64,000 nt of DNA. Origin: Perkinsus marinus ATCC 50983. Its lineage: Eukaryota > Perkinsozoa > Perkinsida > Perkinsidae. The first letter of the stretch is position 1; each line of letters starts with the position of its first letter. Position numbers and translations under genes: made by a program. The stretch spans positions 400,535 to 464,534 of the forward strand of contig NW_003216064.1 in assembly GCF_000006405.1 (NCBI RefSeq), given 5' to 3'. This document shows positions 1 to 20,614 of this stretch, one piece after another. Below the pieces are notes generated by a model, which saw only the letters and a program-made list of their open reading frames with translations, searched no databases and was not told where the DNA came from.

Positions 1-67
1 CCCCGCTTTTTTTGGATCCCCGAGGGATCCAAACAGAGCGGGGATCCCCACCTCACTTGCTGAGGTG
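1..67. repeat. Two adjacent inverted repeats (hairpins)
   Basis: Positions 1-20 and 24-43 are inverted copies (18 of 20 bases pair) around a 3-base loop. A perfect 10-bp palindrome follows at 40-49, and a second hairpin with 7-bp arms (49-55 and 61-67) and a 5-base loop. The first hairpin begins at the window edge, so it may be part of a longer structure. Function is unknown; a transposon end or a cruciform-forming repeat is possible. Confidence 0.6.
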
Positions 68-1116
68 ATTAATTCCTATGAACCATTGTACTAGTCATAG
101 TATCCAAATCCAATTCTGGATTTTGGTACTTCGAAACGAAATTCCAAACTCTCAACGATGGATGCCTCGGCTCGAGAATCGATGAAGGACGCAGCGAAGC
201 GCGATAAGCACTGCGATATCATGAATCCTTCGAATATACCGGTATACTCGACGCTGACCGAGTTGGCAGCTATCGAATACCCGAAATATATCGAAATGTC
301 AGTCATCCTGATCGCCGCCGGCAGGTCAGGAGTGATGTCCAAAAAATTTCCTCGTTGGGGACTTGGACCTTTCGCAAGAATCAGTCACCGGTAATTATAT
401 AAAGTATGCCATAATTCAGAACAACTTCGAAAAGAAACCGTCGGTGGTGATTGGTGACGCGGTTAAACCTAAAATACTACTAGTACACGATATACCTCTT
501 TTTCTGAAAAATTCACCGTGTCACCCAACACGGTGTTGGCAACACCACCTCAAATCTGCGCAACGAAAAAGGTCATTTACAAGTAAAATTCACTAAAATC
601 CCAGGCCCTCGTCCGCGACCTTGCTTAGCATTGAGGAAAGAGCTCGAGTCGCGAATCGATCAGGCAGGGAGACCAACTCCGAGTTAGTGTCCAGAAGCGA
701 GTTGGCTACTCGTTTCGATGAGCACACGGGCGACGTGGTTTGCCTTGCACGCACGTACAAAGCTGACTCACGCAGCGGGCTGCCTTGGATTTTCCCTCGA
801 CACACAAAGTGTATCAAGCACTTGAATTCACTTGAATAAGAGATGCACAACTAGTACTCGTGCACCTCTTATTCAAGTCGACTACATGTGCTGTTCATGT
901 CATCATTTTCCGCCCTAGGCCCAACATACGAGTCTCGATTGAATCATTACCCCATGAGGCCAACTGACTCATACACAAATCACATAAATGGTATGATACC
1001 GAATCGAATTTTATCGAGATGGCAGTTGAGGATAAGTATCACAAAGATCAGTGAAAATTTATTGGGTCATCTACAGTATACTAGTGCGCACCTGAGAGAT
1101 GGAGCGTCTTCAACAA
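68..1116. other. No recognisable gene
   Basis: Short frames exist on both strands, but none has a recognisable domain or splice-linked partner. The only structure seen is the hairpin at 830-878. The far end abuts the last exon of the first acyltransferase gene. Confidence 0.5.
830..878. repeat. Inverted repeat, 19-bp arms
   Basis: Bases 830-848 and 860-878 are reverse complements with one mismatch (18/19), separated by 11 bases. It would fold into a strong hairpin. No flanking direct repeat was seen, so it is not assigned to a transposon. Confidence 0.65.
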
Positions 1117-3600
1117 TCAATTCTTCCGTCTGCCGCTGGTCTCGCTTCCAACACTGTGCCTCTGCGAAGGCGTGAAAATGTTTGGTATGTACTCTTGAAG
1201 CTTCTCTCGCAGCTGAGCAACCAAAGAGCATTCTCGAGAAGTCCAATGACCACAACCGAGCTAATCCTACCTGTCCCCTGAGCTCATCAGTTGTGAAGTC
1301 CTCAGCAGCTATTCCGAACGCCGCCCGGAATAGCCTCTGTAGACCGCTCCGACGTCTGAGTGGAGCAAACTGTTCCTACCCATCACATTATGAATACTTA
1401 CCTTTCAACTGCGTCTTCTTCCCGGCTGAAAATAACTACGAATGCCGGTACTATGTCGTGGACAGCGAGCAGCTCCTTTGGTATATCATCCAGGGGACGA
1501 GAAGGCACCGGAGGGACCCCACCCGAAAGGGTATCATACCTGTACGACCGTCGAGACACAATATGATCATAATATGTAGTCCACAACTGTCACTGCACGA
1601 TATGGTCAACTACATCTGTTGGTGATAATATAATATTTCTGAGGATATTTCTGGGAAATTATTGCTGGTTTCTGTATCCTTCTACCCGATCTCGAGCGTA
1701 AATTCTCATAATATGGCGAGAAAACTCCCGAACTCGGCTGAGGAGAGCGAACATGTATTTCAACACCGCTATTGCAAAAGCACGGATTCGTAGTTCCTCA
1801 CCAGGTCCCTCTCCTGAATGGTTCATTGTAGGGCGGCGGTATATCCTCGAACTGGGGGTCGGCACTCTCGTCGATCTTCAGAACAGACCAAACACGCTGG
1901 AGTGCCTCCGTCTCGCTAGTGCCACTGCTCAGTGACAACGTTTTCTGAACATCTTCGATGGAAAGCAAACCATCACCATCAGCATCCAAGCTGTGCAACA
2001 ACTTGACCTAAGCGACAAAGTCAACACTCACGTCCAGAGCCGATCACGAGCCCCACCCAGTGGTCAACATAGTGCATGCTTATCCCAAATTCCTCATAGA
2101 CTTGCTTCATCATGATTCGATGCTGATGCACTCGCATGAAATTGTCGCGGCAAACGATCCTAAGCAGCTCGTCCTCGAAAACATAGGGCACCGGGTCCCG
2201 ACTCAAGCTGTCACACATGACCGTACGAACCTAGTCAAAGATGAATATACTGATGACGACACCGGAGTTCAAAGGCTCACGTTGCGAGCGTACAGAGATG
2301 GTTTCTCTATCTCAGAATCACTAGGAGTGATCACTGGCAGAAAACGCACAGTGTGGAAGTTGACGAACTGACAACAAGTCCAATAGAAAACCCAGGCCAT
2401 ATTCTTGAGGGCGAAAACGTCATAGTGCCGCGCGGGGTACTCGAGGCCCACAGGCTGTATCTGTAGTAGAAGAACCACAGGTCAGAAGCGCATACTTGAG
2501 AACTTTTGAGCTCACCGGCACGCCACAATCAAAAGCTCCCTCCTTGAACGCCGACAGCTGACGACCGTTATTACCTAGCGGAGCGATGCAAAAAAGTGAC
2601 AGAAACTCGAATGAACGTACACGTAGCAGTCGGGAAAACTATCATTGGCGGGTACTTCGGGTCAAGCGCTCGAGCCCGCATATTCCTCTTAGCCGCGCTA
2701 CGGGCTTCTGGACCTGACAACATGCTGCCTCTCCAGCACGCTCATCCACTTACATCGACGATCGATGGGCATTGCATTGAGTGATCTCAAAAAGCTTCCC
2801 ATCATCGGTACTCTGAACAAATCTGCTTTGGCCGCTTCGCAACAGCCAGTATACACCCTGATACCAAAATTCACATCACAGCCGCCACCAGGTGATTCTC
2901 ACATAAGGTAAATGGTATCCCAAATCGAATGATGTGTACTGATGATGATCCTCGCCCGCTGGTCGTAGGAACCTTCTACGTGAACCCAATAGAAGCCCGC
3001 CAGAAACATAATCCATCGCATACCAATACGCATTAGGAAGACCTGACAATATGATGCTGATAGGAAATCACCGCCACCATGCACCTACTATAAAGCGTCT
3101 CCACCTGCTGTTGATGGGCGGCTGTAGCTCCATGGCGTCGTCGATCGGAGGAAGGCCTAGGGCGGCGATTTCTGCAAGGCCAACTCCAATACACAGTAGG
3201 AAAACCTTAAAACAACTCTTGAGGAAAAATCTACCGTTTATATACTCACAATAATGAGGATTCGCAGCGGAGCTACGAGTGTGACGGTGAATAGAATCAC
3301 TTTGAACTTCTCGTATCTGGCCACGCAAGGACGGTGAGTCAACAAAAGCAATATCAAGATAGCGACCGCTACGTCGTATACTCCGTCAAAGGCAGGAACG
3401 CGTTCGTATACCGCGGCCGCGTGTCGAACTCAAACGGATCCTGAGTAAAGATAAAAACACAGTGGTTCCTAGTAGCATGCATAATCGGCCGTTTATGTGT
3501 ATAATCGTCTCACATTAAGTTCACCAACAACGGCACTCTTGTTGTTCTCCGATACGAGACCGTTTGTGAAGGGGGATGTAGCCGCCGACGGAGCCGACAT
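1117..3600 (-). CDS. Lysophospholipid acyltransferase with EF-hand, LPCAT/LPEAT type, copy 1
   Basis: Multi-exon gene for an integral membrane enzyme that would re-acylate lysophospholipids with acyl-CoA (Lands cycle), probably in the ER. The start ATG is at 3600. Exons read: 3600-3514; from 3440 (DPFEF, as in LPCAT N-termini); a hydrophobic segment near 3300-3090; the catalytic HX4D box (HHSIWD) near 2920; FPTATC at 2713-2621; the GAF..GVP segment to 2516; from 2460 the QPVGL..FLPVITPSDSE..LYARNV block typical of LPCAT; then FEDELL and an EF-hand loop (DADGDGLLSIED) near 1980. C-terminal exons continue to a TGA at 1117, matching copy 2 (YIPNIF versus YIPNLF). Introns fixed to the base: 3513-3441, 3249-3207, 3088-3043, 2753-2714, 2515-2461. 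The joint after 1802 is unresolved. The family's EGT motif is replaced by TAT. Confidence 0.85.
1601..1770 (+). repeat. Intron repeat family, copy f
   Basis: A diverged copy of a roughly 150-200 bp repeat that starts with a GGTCAAC..ACATxTGxTGGTGATAA block and ends with CTGAG..GAGCGAACAT..TTTCAACAC. It lies just downstream of the EF-hand exon of acyltransferase copy 1, after a GT donor at 1801-1800, so it is probably intronic. Orientation is opposite to the gene. Confidence 0.6.
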
Positions 3601-3764
3601 GAAGTGGAAAGCAACAACAACAACGGAAACCCGTCAGCCGGAAGCCTCCTGTGGTAGAACGCGACTCGTAGATGGTCGGCGATAAGGAACGCTGTTCACC
3701 ACAGGGGGAACGAAAAACATCAGCACACATCAGCACGAGAAGAATTCGTCACTGCGCCACGAAA

Positions 3765-13201
<9,437 letters not shown>

Positions 13202-14919
13202 CTGAAAAATTGCTGGTCCTTAGACGTTACAACAGAGGACAGCTTCTCCACACTGTTGTGGCCTTCAAGAAGGGGCTTGCTCAAATCGGAAGATATCAAA
13301 GGCATTGCAAAAAACTACACCAGCCATACTCGGCTCGCCCCCACGTTTAAGCTCAACATATTCCGAAGTACACACACTAGAAAATAATGATATGATGTGG
13401 TCTATAGTTACTTCATCAACTACAACTGAAAACAACCTCCAACCTCCAAATCCTATGTCTTTGCCAATTCGCACGTGGTGGGTTCTCCATATACTCGTTA
13501 GAGTTGTTAGTCATGCCAGGGAAGTTGTCCAAATCATCGTTCGACACAATCATGAGGGGGAATTCAAATCTTAGTCGTGCTTTATAGACCATCATTATGC
13601 TGCTACCACATAGAATCGAGTAAACGACCAAAGCCGTGAGGGTATCAATATCATCTCGCATTCCCTGAGGTATATCATGTACGCTTGGAAAAAGCCATAC
13701 CATACCAATATGACCTTCCCATGATGGGACCATGCTAAGTGGTGACATCCGCGCGCGCCCACCATCATCGGACATATCTTCCCTACTGCCTTTCTCGGTC
13801 ATAACGACAGCAGCACGCATGCACAAACTGCATGCTCTGTATGGACAGCTATCAACAAGGACAAACGTTGGGACATCAGCTAAAAACAATAACCGTTGAA
13901 GGTTCCCAAGTTAGGGCCCCCCCAAGTAGCGGCCACAACAGCGGTGACTGTAACCATACAGTCTTGCTAACCGTGCCAGGTCAATGAACAGCTTCGACAA
14001 TATACCCCACATTCGATTTCACACATTCTTCGACGTTCCCCATAACTACCATCACAGAATGTTCACCCACCACAGAAGGCTGATCCATCAATAGAGTGCT
14101 AGCTGGCGGAGGAGTATGTTCCAACGAACCGATCAACACAGCCGCATCTAACCCGCTCTACTACTTCAATCAGAAACAACAAGTCATCGGCATACCACAC
14201 CTCAGCGACATCTTGGACAAACGGGAGTCCCGAAGCGTCCCCATATACAACCATCCGAGATACGCCCCCTCTCACCAGCTGCCCGACTCTCCCCTACACT
14301 ACCGTATCCGCTGAGGTCAGCAAGGGCCTCTCGCTACTACAGGGTATGGCCCATTGAGACGCTGGAGAGGTCATAAGTCAACAACAAGGAAATGACCTAT
14401 CCTAAAAATTATGATGCACTTTTGTCCAATCGACCCATCGATACCATGAACTGCCCAACTCCCTCAATTCCCAAGTCTCACGGTTGAAAATTTTCACTGG
14501 CGAATTTTCAAAAACGACTTATTTCGGTCCCCACGAGTGCATCACGTCACTTCCCGTATATGAGGACCCCTGGCTTTTATCCACTACCCGAGCAATCTCT
14601 CATAAAGAATGAATCCTCATTAATTCTGCTAAGGGCGATGCTATTCCGAATGGTATAGTAGACTCAACTTGCTATTCCCCGCTATCATCATCTTGGGTCT
14701 TCAATTCAATAACACTACCGTGCCATGACGAAACATAACTATAGTCATACACAGGAAGCGTTCAGTAAATCCTCAGAGACCCCCAATGGACGTAGTGAGA
14801 TTTCGATAGCCCCAGGCCCTAGCGATGGAGAGGGCCATTCGGTAGGCCGAAATGAGGTCAACGAGCGGTCACAGGTAGACAGCTCTCCAATGCAGGCACA
14901 TCCTATGAACTCCGCACCA
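13202..14919. other. No confident gene; possible minus-strand membrane exon
   Basis: The missing first exon of acyltransferase copy 2 should lie here. A minus-strand frame at 13416-13889 contains a likely membrane segment (TALVVYSILCGSSIMMVY, near 13630) but has no recognised domain and no resolved splice partners. Nothing else between 13900 and 14919 is persuasive. Confidence 0.35.
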
Positions 14920-16115
14920 TCAGGTCGTTCTAGTGAAAACGTCCGTAGACGAAACCGGTTCCGCTGCGAAGTCCACTGAAATCGAGTCGTTCGTGAATGG
15001 AGGTAGTCCCAGCCTGATCACCTGGCCATCTTGTTCTAACCGGAAGATCATCCCGTCCTGGTCTACTGCCAACTCCGTCATCGGGAGAGCGAGGCCTAGA
15101 CCTATGCACTTCTGGTAGGCTTCCTTCGCAGTCCATATACGATAGAACCTGACGATAATGTTATACATCGAAAGCTCTACCCACGTATGGCAGACATAAC
15201 ACAAATGCACGGACGTTGTTGGTCAAAATGAATCTATATACTCGTGTATTCGAACATGTTAATGAGGTATCACCGTTTCACACGTTTTTACTCGATGGGC
15301 GAGCGATATACTTAATCTACTAAATGCGAGAGAATACTAAAACTAAGACTAACAAGAAGGGCAAAATGACCCCAAGATGGAGCAGTATGCATCTGTGCCC
15401 AGCCGCGACTGACTACTACTCTCGTAGGACATCCTTATCCGCTACATGAGCTGTGATGCGGTGGTATTCCTCCCCATTAAGGACCTCCCCTCGCATCTCA
15501 TCGACAAACTGTCTCGAGGAGTCGTATATTCGGGGTAAGCTGAGGCACTGAATATCCACTCCTACAGCGTACAGGGGGTGGACCTGAAGGGCCTACAGGG
15601 TGAGCGGAAGGGAAAACTGGGAAGCCTACTGCCATAGTCACCATCCCGTTGTCGTGAGATATGCTGAAAGAAGGATATGCCTCCCAGGTCTTGGCTGATG
15701 GAGCCGGTCCAAAGGGAGGCCCGTACGTGGGTTTGAACCTGCGCCCAAAGACAGCACTAGGCTTGTGAGATCAGCCCTCGTCCGTCATACATCCCCAACC
15801 GCTGTCTTTCCCGGTTAACGATATTGACCTCTCTAAATGGAATAGCAGTAGCCTTATTCACAAAGTAGCGCGGGAGGAGGCGGCTGACCAAACACATCCG
15901 CTGGTCCTTCTCCTGGACGTATTGGTCCACCTAAGTGACCCTAGCTGCGACTCACCCGGCGCGTCTCTCAGCCTTAAAGGGCGCCCCACCTTGCCGTTTT
16001 CCACTTCAGTGTCCGGTAGCAGTTTCCTTCGCAGGTCCAAGACCTCGGGGTCGCTCACGGTAGCCGTCCATGCATCAACATCAACGTAGTAGACATCCAA
16101 CCGATGACTTGTCAT
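14920..16115 (-). CDS. 4'-phosphopantetheinyl transferase, Sfp type
   Basis: Five exons, resolved to the base: 16115-15990, 15930-15791, 15738-15630, 15583-15420, 15148-14920; 255 residues. The enzyme moves phosphopantetheine from coenzyme A to the serine of acyl- or peptidyl-carrier proteins (fatty acid, polyketide or lysine pathways). Visible motifs are an N-terminal VYYVDVDAW, RMCLVSRLL, SISHDNGMVTMAV (the SH motif), GVDIQ (metal-binding Asp), VLNGEEY, and WTAKEAYQKCIGLGL, the family signature with the second acidic ligand. Length fits Sfp (about 225-300). Introns 1-3 are 59, 52 and 46 nt; intron 4 is 271 nt and starts GTAGTAG. It is divergent from the uridine phosphorylase gene, 296 bp away. 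Confidence 0.88.
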
Positions 16116-16411
16116 TTACAAGAAGGGGACTTGAGCTCTTGGCTGGTCTCGAGAATTCCTAATTTTTCTCTCAGAACTTCTTTCTAACGTAACTTTCTTA
16201 TCCTTGTGTTCAAAGTCTCACCAATACTAAGCAAAAACGCTCAGGCGGTACTTCCCCGGTCGAATAAATGGAACTGGCATCGATCCAAGGTCGAACCAGG
16301 CATGTTGCGCTGTTTCACAAGAGGGACAAGGCTGAGCTTTGTAGCTAACGTCGTCCACCGCCATGTCAATAAGAGTATCAAACTCATCTTCGAGTATTTA
16401 TAATAATCATA
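16116..16411. promoter_or_regulatory. Divergent intergenic region
   Basis: 296 bp between the start codons of the phosphopantetheinyl transferase (minus) and uridine phosphorylase (plus). It should hold both promoters and at least one trans-splice acceptor. No TATA box or other specific site was identified. Confidence 0.4.
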
Positions 16412-17323
16412 ATGTCGACCACTTCTACCCCCGCTTCCAGGCACAACATCTCTCCCTATGCCCAAGCCTTGTCTTGTGACCATTACTATCATCTTGGTCT
16501 CGATACCGACATGGACCTTCAGGCCCTTTTCGGTGATGTCAAGTACTTCGTTATGATGGGCTCTCCTGCCCGTGCTGAGACCTTCGCTGAGGTCATGGCC
16601 AACGCCTTTGTGGAGCAGGGTCTCCCTAAGCCTACTGTTATGCGTCTTGGTAAGACTGAGCGTTACAGCATGTTCAAGTGTGGGTCTGTGATCTCCGTGT
16701 CTCACGGTATGGGTGGTCCCTCCCTTCATATCCTTATGAACGAAGTTGCCAAGTTGTGTAATCATGTTGGTATCATCGATACCGTCAGGTGGATCCGTCT
16801 TGGTACCTCTGGTGGCTGTGGTGTTGCTCCCGGAACCGTGGTATGCACCACTCAGGCCATCAATGATGAGATCAAGCCCTGCTGGAGAACTGTGCAGCTC
16901 GGTAAGGTCTTCGAGATCCCCACTGATGTTCTTGATATGCAATTCGTCGATGATATCATCGCCAGTGCCCCTGAGGATATTCCTGTTGTGAAGGGTAAGA
17001 CCATGGCTGCTGATGATTTCTTCGAGGGTCAGGGCCGTACTGATGGTGCTCTCACTCCCTGGTATACTGAGGAGGATAAGATTAACTTCCTTCATCGTCT
17101 ACATGATGCTGGTGTCCGCAACATCGAGATGGAGAGTGTCGCTCTTATGGGTTTCTGCCAGCGTGCCAAGATCCCCGCTGCTTGCGTATGTGTGACCTTG
17201 GTTAACAGGTTGGAGGGTGATCAGATTACCTCTACTAAGAGGCAACTCGCCAAGTACAACGAGTACTCCATTCGTGTGGTCAGCAACTTCATTGCCACCA
17301 CTCAGGCTAAGACTGCTCATTAA
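16412..17323 (+). CDS. UPP1: Uridine phosphorylase
   Basis: Intact, intronless 303-residue protein of the nucleoside phosphorylase family (PNP/UDP), close in form to animal UPP1. It cleaves uridine to uracil and ribose-1-phosphate in pyrimidine salvage. Visible blocks: an N-terminal phosphate-binding GSPARAETFA, MFKCGSVISVSHGMGGPS, RLGTSGGCGVAPGTV, and the base/ribose pocket NIEMESVALMGFCQRA followed by CVTLVNRLEGDQI. Length matches the family (about 300). Codon choice is strongly biased to C/T endings (GGT, GTC, CTT, ACC), unlike its neighbours, suggesting high expression. Lack of introns is also unusual here. Confidence 0.95.
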   Translation: MSTTSTPASRHNISPYAQALSCDHYYHLGLDTDMDLQALFGDVKYFVMMGSPARAETFAEVMANAFVEQGLPKPTVMRLGKTERYSMFKCGSVISVSHGMGGPSLHILMNEVAKLCNHVGIIDTVRWIRLGTSGGCGVAPGTVVCTTQAINDEIKPCWRTVQLGKVFEIPTDVLDMQFVDDIIASAPEDIPVVKGKTMAADDFFEGQGRTDGALTPWYTEEDKINFLHRLHDAGVRNIEMESVALMGFCQRAKIPAACVCVTLVNRLEGDQITSTKRQLAKYNEYSIRVVSNFIATTQAKTAH

Positions 17324-18219
17324 ATGATGTATTCATAGGTTTGTTGTATCGTGAATATCTAGTTAATGTATAGAATGTATTTTCTTCAATGGGACTCTAG
17401 ATAGTCCCGAGGTTATTAACCTACTATCTAGTGCCGTATTTCGGCTCCTAACTTTATGTTCCTCCACAACATAGTTAAGGATAAGGATTTGTGTTAGTAA
17501 ACTGGGAGGGATGGAGGGACTTGTAAGTGAGTTTAGCAATTGAAGCGCTGCATGCTCGTTCATTACCCTGTTATCAAGCATATCGAAACAAGAACAATAA
17601 CAACCAAAACAGGACGTTGAAATGGCTGTTATTTCTTTGTGAAAATAGAGCGCAATTGACTGTTATAAATAGTTTCCTCGAAGGATGAATAAGTCGGTTC
17701 TTTCAACGGTGACTCCTTCAATAGCCTATTAAGGAAAGACTTTTTATTTGTAATGGTATAAGTCGCTCTTGAAATCGAGAGGGGCTCCTGTCGCGATCAC
17801 GCCAACAAGCCTAGAGCTCGTCATCAATACGCTCTTTCGTTGACGATGGGTGCCTGAAGGCGTCGGCCAAAGATCATTGAGTCGATCCAAGAAGGGGAAC
17901 CATATGTAACGCACATCAGAGGATCGCTTGTCACACTTATGCTGTCCGCAATCTTTCCTCTCACCCTTATTTTCATCCTCATCTCCTCCATGAGAAGAGG
18001 ACGAAGACGATTCGCCGAACACTCAATGCTTGCGATAAATACAGCATCTTCCCGTTTTCCGCTGGTTCAATAGTAGAACTGTTGGTCTCAGTGGCCGACG
18101 CGACAGTGTAGCCACTGCACAACATCTCACTGTATTATATCTACTGCGGTATATAACAACAAGAACAACCCCAGTCAACTGTCAACACAAAAATCGATGA
18201 ATTTTTCGTCGGAAAAGGG
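17324..18219. other. No confident gene
   Basis: Mostly 3' flank of uridine phosphorylase. A minus-strand frame at 17744-18022 begins with a Ser-rich and acidic stretch but has no recognisable domain. No repeat was noticed. Confidence 0.4.
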
Positions 18220-18703
18220 CTAGAGTTCGTGATGACGACGATAGTTATAGGGTATGCTACGAAGTACAGCAGACTTGAGCAATAAATGTGATTGTCCTCC
18301 ACAATAACGACCCTCTTTCAAGGAGAGTCTCCTAATAGGATAACATGATGTATTGACAATAGACGAGTACTGGTACAGCGAAAACACGGATAATAAGAGT
18401 CCCACCTGGACTATGACGGCTAGCATGAGAGTGAGTTCACGACGACTACAAAGTTTAGCGAGTAAAAAAACACGGCAAGATATCTCGGTAGGGTGCACAT
18501 CACCGTGACGGTGCAACAACAACAGGATAGACCTCGTAATTACGTAATTGACGAGCCATGTACGGGGACGATGTGCTCAAAAACATGATACAGGTAACGA
18601 GATGAAAAACCGTGAGAGAGTAACGATAGTAGTCGAGACAGATTCCGCGAAAGCGAAACACTGTTGCTAGCAGCACGCAAAGACAACAGCAAAGTTGCAA
18701 CAA
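18220..18703 (-). CDS. Putative multi-span membrane protein (exons unresolved)
   Basis: Two overlapping minus-strand frames (18703-18500 and 18522-18220) each encode hydrophobic helices (LVTCIMFLS; LMLAVIVQVGLLLSVFSLY). A short intron near 18500-18530 could join them into one protein with about four membrane spans. The neighbours at 18764 and 19466 have similar composition, so this may be a small local family. No homologue is recognised. Confidence 0.35.
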
Positions 18704-18763
18704 TCAGAAACTTTGCCAGTTTTCATATAGTCGCGCAAAACCCACAATCGTGCTTTCATCTAT

Positions 18764-19060
18764 CTACACTGCAGTAGCAATAGCCTCATCAGCGACAGTA
18801 GAAGAAGACCTAACAGGGTCGTCTTCCTTGCCGTAGTACTCAGAGATCGTGATATCGCGTTCGACAACTATCCACCTACGAGCAACCAGACCGACCACTG
18901 CGATGAGGCTGCAAACGACGATGATGCTGCCAACAACAATGCCGCTAAGATTGAAGGCGAAGGCACATATTAATGCCACTGCAACGAGAGTGAGAATGGT
19001 GATGAGCCACAAGACCAGGAGAGTGATGGCCTTAGCGAAAGAGATGTGGAGCCGTTCCAT
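18764..19060 (-). CDS. Small membrane protein, unknown
   Basis: 98 residues from an ATG at 19060. Two or three closely spaced hydrophobic helices (about residues 9-34, 36-58) are followed by RRWIVVERDITISEYYG and an acidic Ser/Ala tail. No conserved domain is recognised. It resembles the frame at 19466-19840 in having paired helices then a short charged tail. It could be an exon of a larger gene. Confidence 0.5.
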   Translation of the reverse strand: MERLHISFAKAITLLVLWLITILTLVAVALICAFAFNLSGIVVGSIIVVCSLIAVVGLVARRWIVVERDITISEYYGKEDDPVRSSSTVADEAIATAV

Positions 19061-19465
19061 AGAGGGAGTGACAATAAAAGATAGTACGTATGAAACAAAC
19101 CTGACAACAGTACACCTTCGCTACTGCAATACAAAAACATTACTTTCCTATACTTCAACACAGTACCCCCGATCGAAACTACAGTTGCGAGGTCCGAGGT
19201 CCTGACGCTAGCAAAGATACTTTCAAGCTAGCCAGAGTCTCCGATCATATCGGTGACGGACCCCCGAGGGGCCCATCCATGCTGTTATGCTATACCTATG
19301 GGTGTAATATAAACCTAGCCTTATAAAAAACTATTATTTCCCGAAGTTACGCCCTGAACACAGTGCTGTTACTTAGAAGACGTTAAGAGACGAGCAATGT
19401 TGCTATTGTCGTTAACAACGAATCGTTATAGTGATGATACATTTCCACAGTCAAAACTGCGCGGC

Positions 19466-19840
19466 TCATCCAGGTCGCCTCAGACTTGAACTCTGTTCAC
19501 AGACAGTTGGACTATCCTTCTCAGCGACCGCAGTGCCCAACCGCTGGCCTCGCGAGTCTTTCACAGAGAACACAAACTTAAAGGCAACTCCAAAGGCAAG
19601 CCATGCAACACCAACAGAGATGAGGACGATCACCCAAACAGGTTGTGTCTGCATTATGTACACTGATATTAGAGAACAAATTATAGCTACTAATACAACA
19701 CCATAGCACAACCCCAAGAAGATGTATGTGCAGGGGGACAGCTCCACACAAGCAGACATGGTGACTATAGAAGAGGATGAAAAACTAACAACAACTGATA
19801 GTGGATCCCACCCGTAGAACAGAAGGCTAGACTCTGTCAT
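19466..19840 (-). CDS. Small membrane protein, unknown
   Basis: Up to 124 residues; the ATG at 19759 (MSACVELSPC) is the likelier start. Two strong hydrophobic helices (IFLGLCYGVVLVAIICSLIS and VWVIVLISVGVAWLAFGVAF) precede a charged C-terminus (KDSRGQ..EKDS). Similar in layout to 18764-19060, in the same orientation. Function unknown. Confidence 0.5.
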   Translation of the reverse strand: MTESSLLFYGWDPLSVVVSFSSSSIVTMSACVELSPCTYIFLGLCYGVVLVAIICSLISVYIMQTQPVWVIVLISVGVAWLAFGVAFKFVFSVKDSRGQRLGTAVAEKDSPTVCEQSSSLRRPG

Positions 19841-20614
19841 TCAAAAGCTCTTGCCAAGGAACTGTGCAGCATTCCCAAATCTGGATGCTCCTACATGTAG
19901 GTGAATTAGTGTCCAGGGATCCCAAGATCAATCAGGGAAAAACGCCCAGCAGTAGCGACTAGGCCCACGAACAGAGTTGCATTATGTGTTCGGTTATCCA
20001 GTGCGAAGGTATGTGGGCCCAGTACGGCTACTACAGTTATTCTGTAGTAGGATGTCGTCTGCGGCATTCTGGCATGGGCCCAGCGCCTCGTATCCACTTC
20101 AGCGTAGTCATCAAGTCCAACGGACGTTGCACTCCGGTGCATGCCTTGATTAACTGAGGGGTGACTTCACCGTCAGTGATAAGCTGCTAAGGTTTCCATT
20201 GCACCTGGTCACTTACGAAGTTGATAAGAACTTCAGCGGAGACCCCTATACTACCATCATATTCCCATACCTCCGCTGACAACAAGGATTGGCAAGACGA
20301 GCAACTTGGTGGTCTGCCTAGGAGTGAGAACAGGGGCTGTGAGCGGATCCTGATGCAACAGGTGAGCCAGAGTATTTACTCAGATGAAGAAATCAGATGG
20401 TGAGTATAACCCCTGATTCACTGATTCTTCTACTCTGGAGCGAGAAATCGGGATCATCGCGATGATATATGATTCTCCGAGCTGATTCGAGACTCCAAAG
20501 TTGATTTTTTGGCTGAGTGAAACTCTTACTCAATATGCCTTTTTTTTGGAAACAGTCAATTATCACAATAACATGATACACCCAGCCATGCAAAACAACA
20601 AATCGTCTTAATCT
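19841..20614. other. No confident gene
   Basis: Minus-strand frames with weakly hydrophobic stretches (around 19906-20142) could be further members of the small-membrane-protein cluster, but no start, stop and splice set was found. The region ends at a sharp rise in GC content that marks the retroelement edge. Confidence 0.4.

Noticed and set aside
1798-2528. EF-hand plus hydrophobic segments as a mechanosensitive channel or calcium channel
   Set aside because: The HX4D box and the LPCAT-specific FLPVITPSDSE..LYARNV block identify an acyltransferase.
16241-17095. 284-residue minus-strand frame opposite uridine phosphorylase
   Set aside because: Mirror of the codon-biased sense gene; no recognisable protein and no start context.
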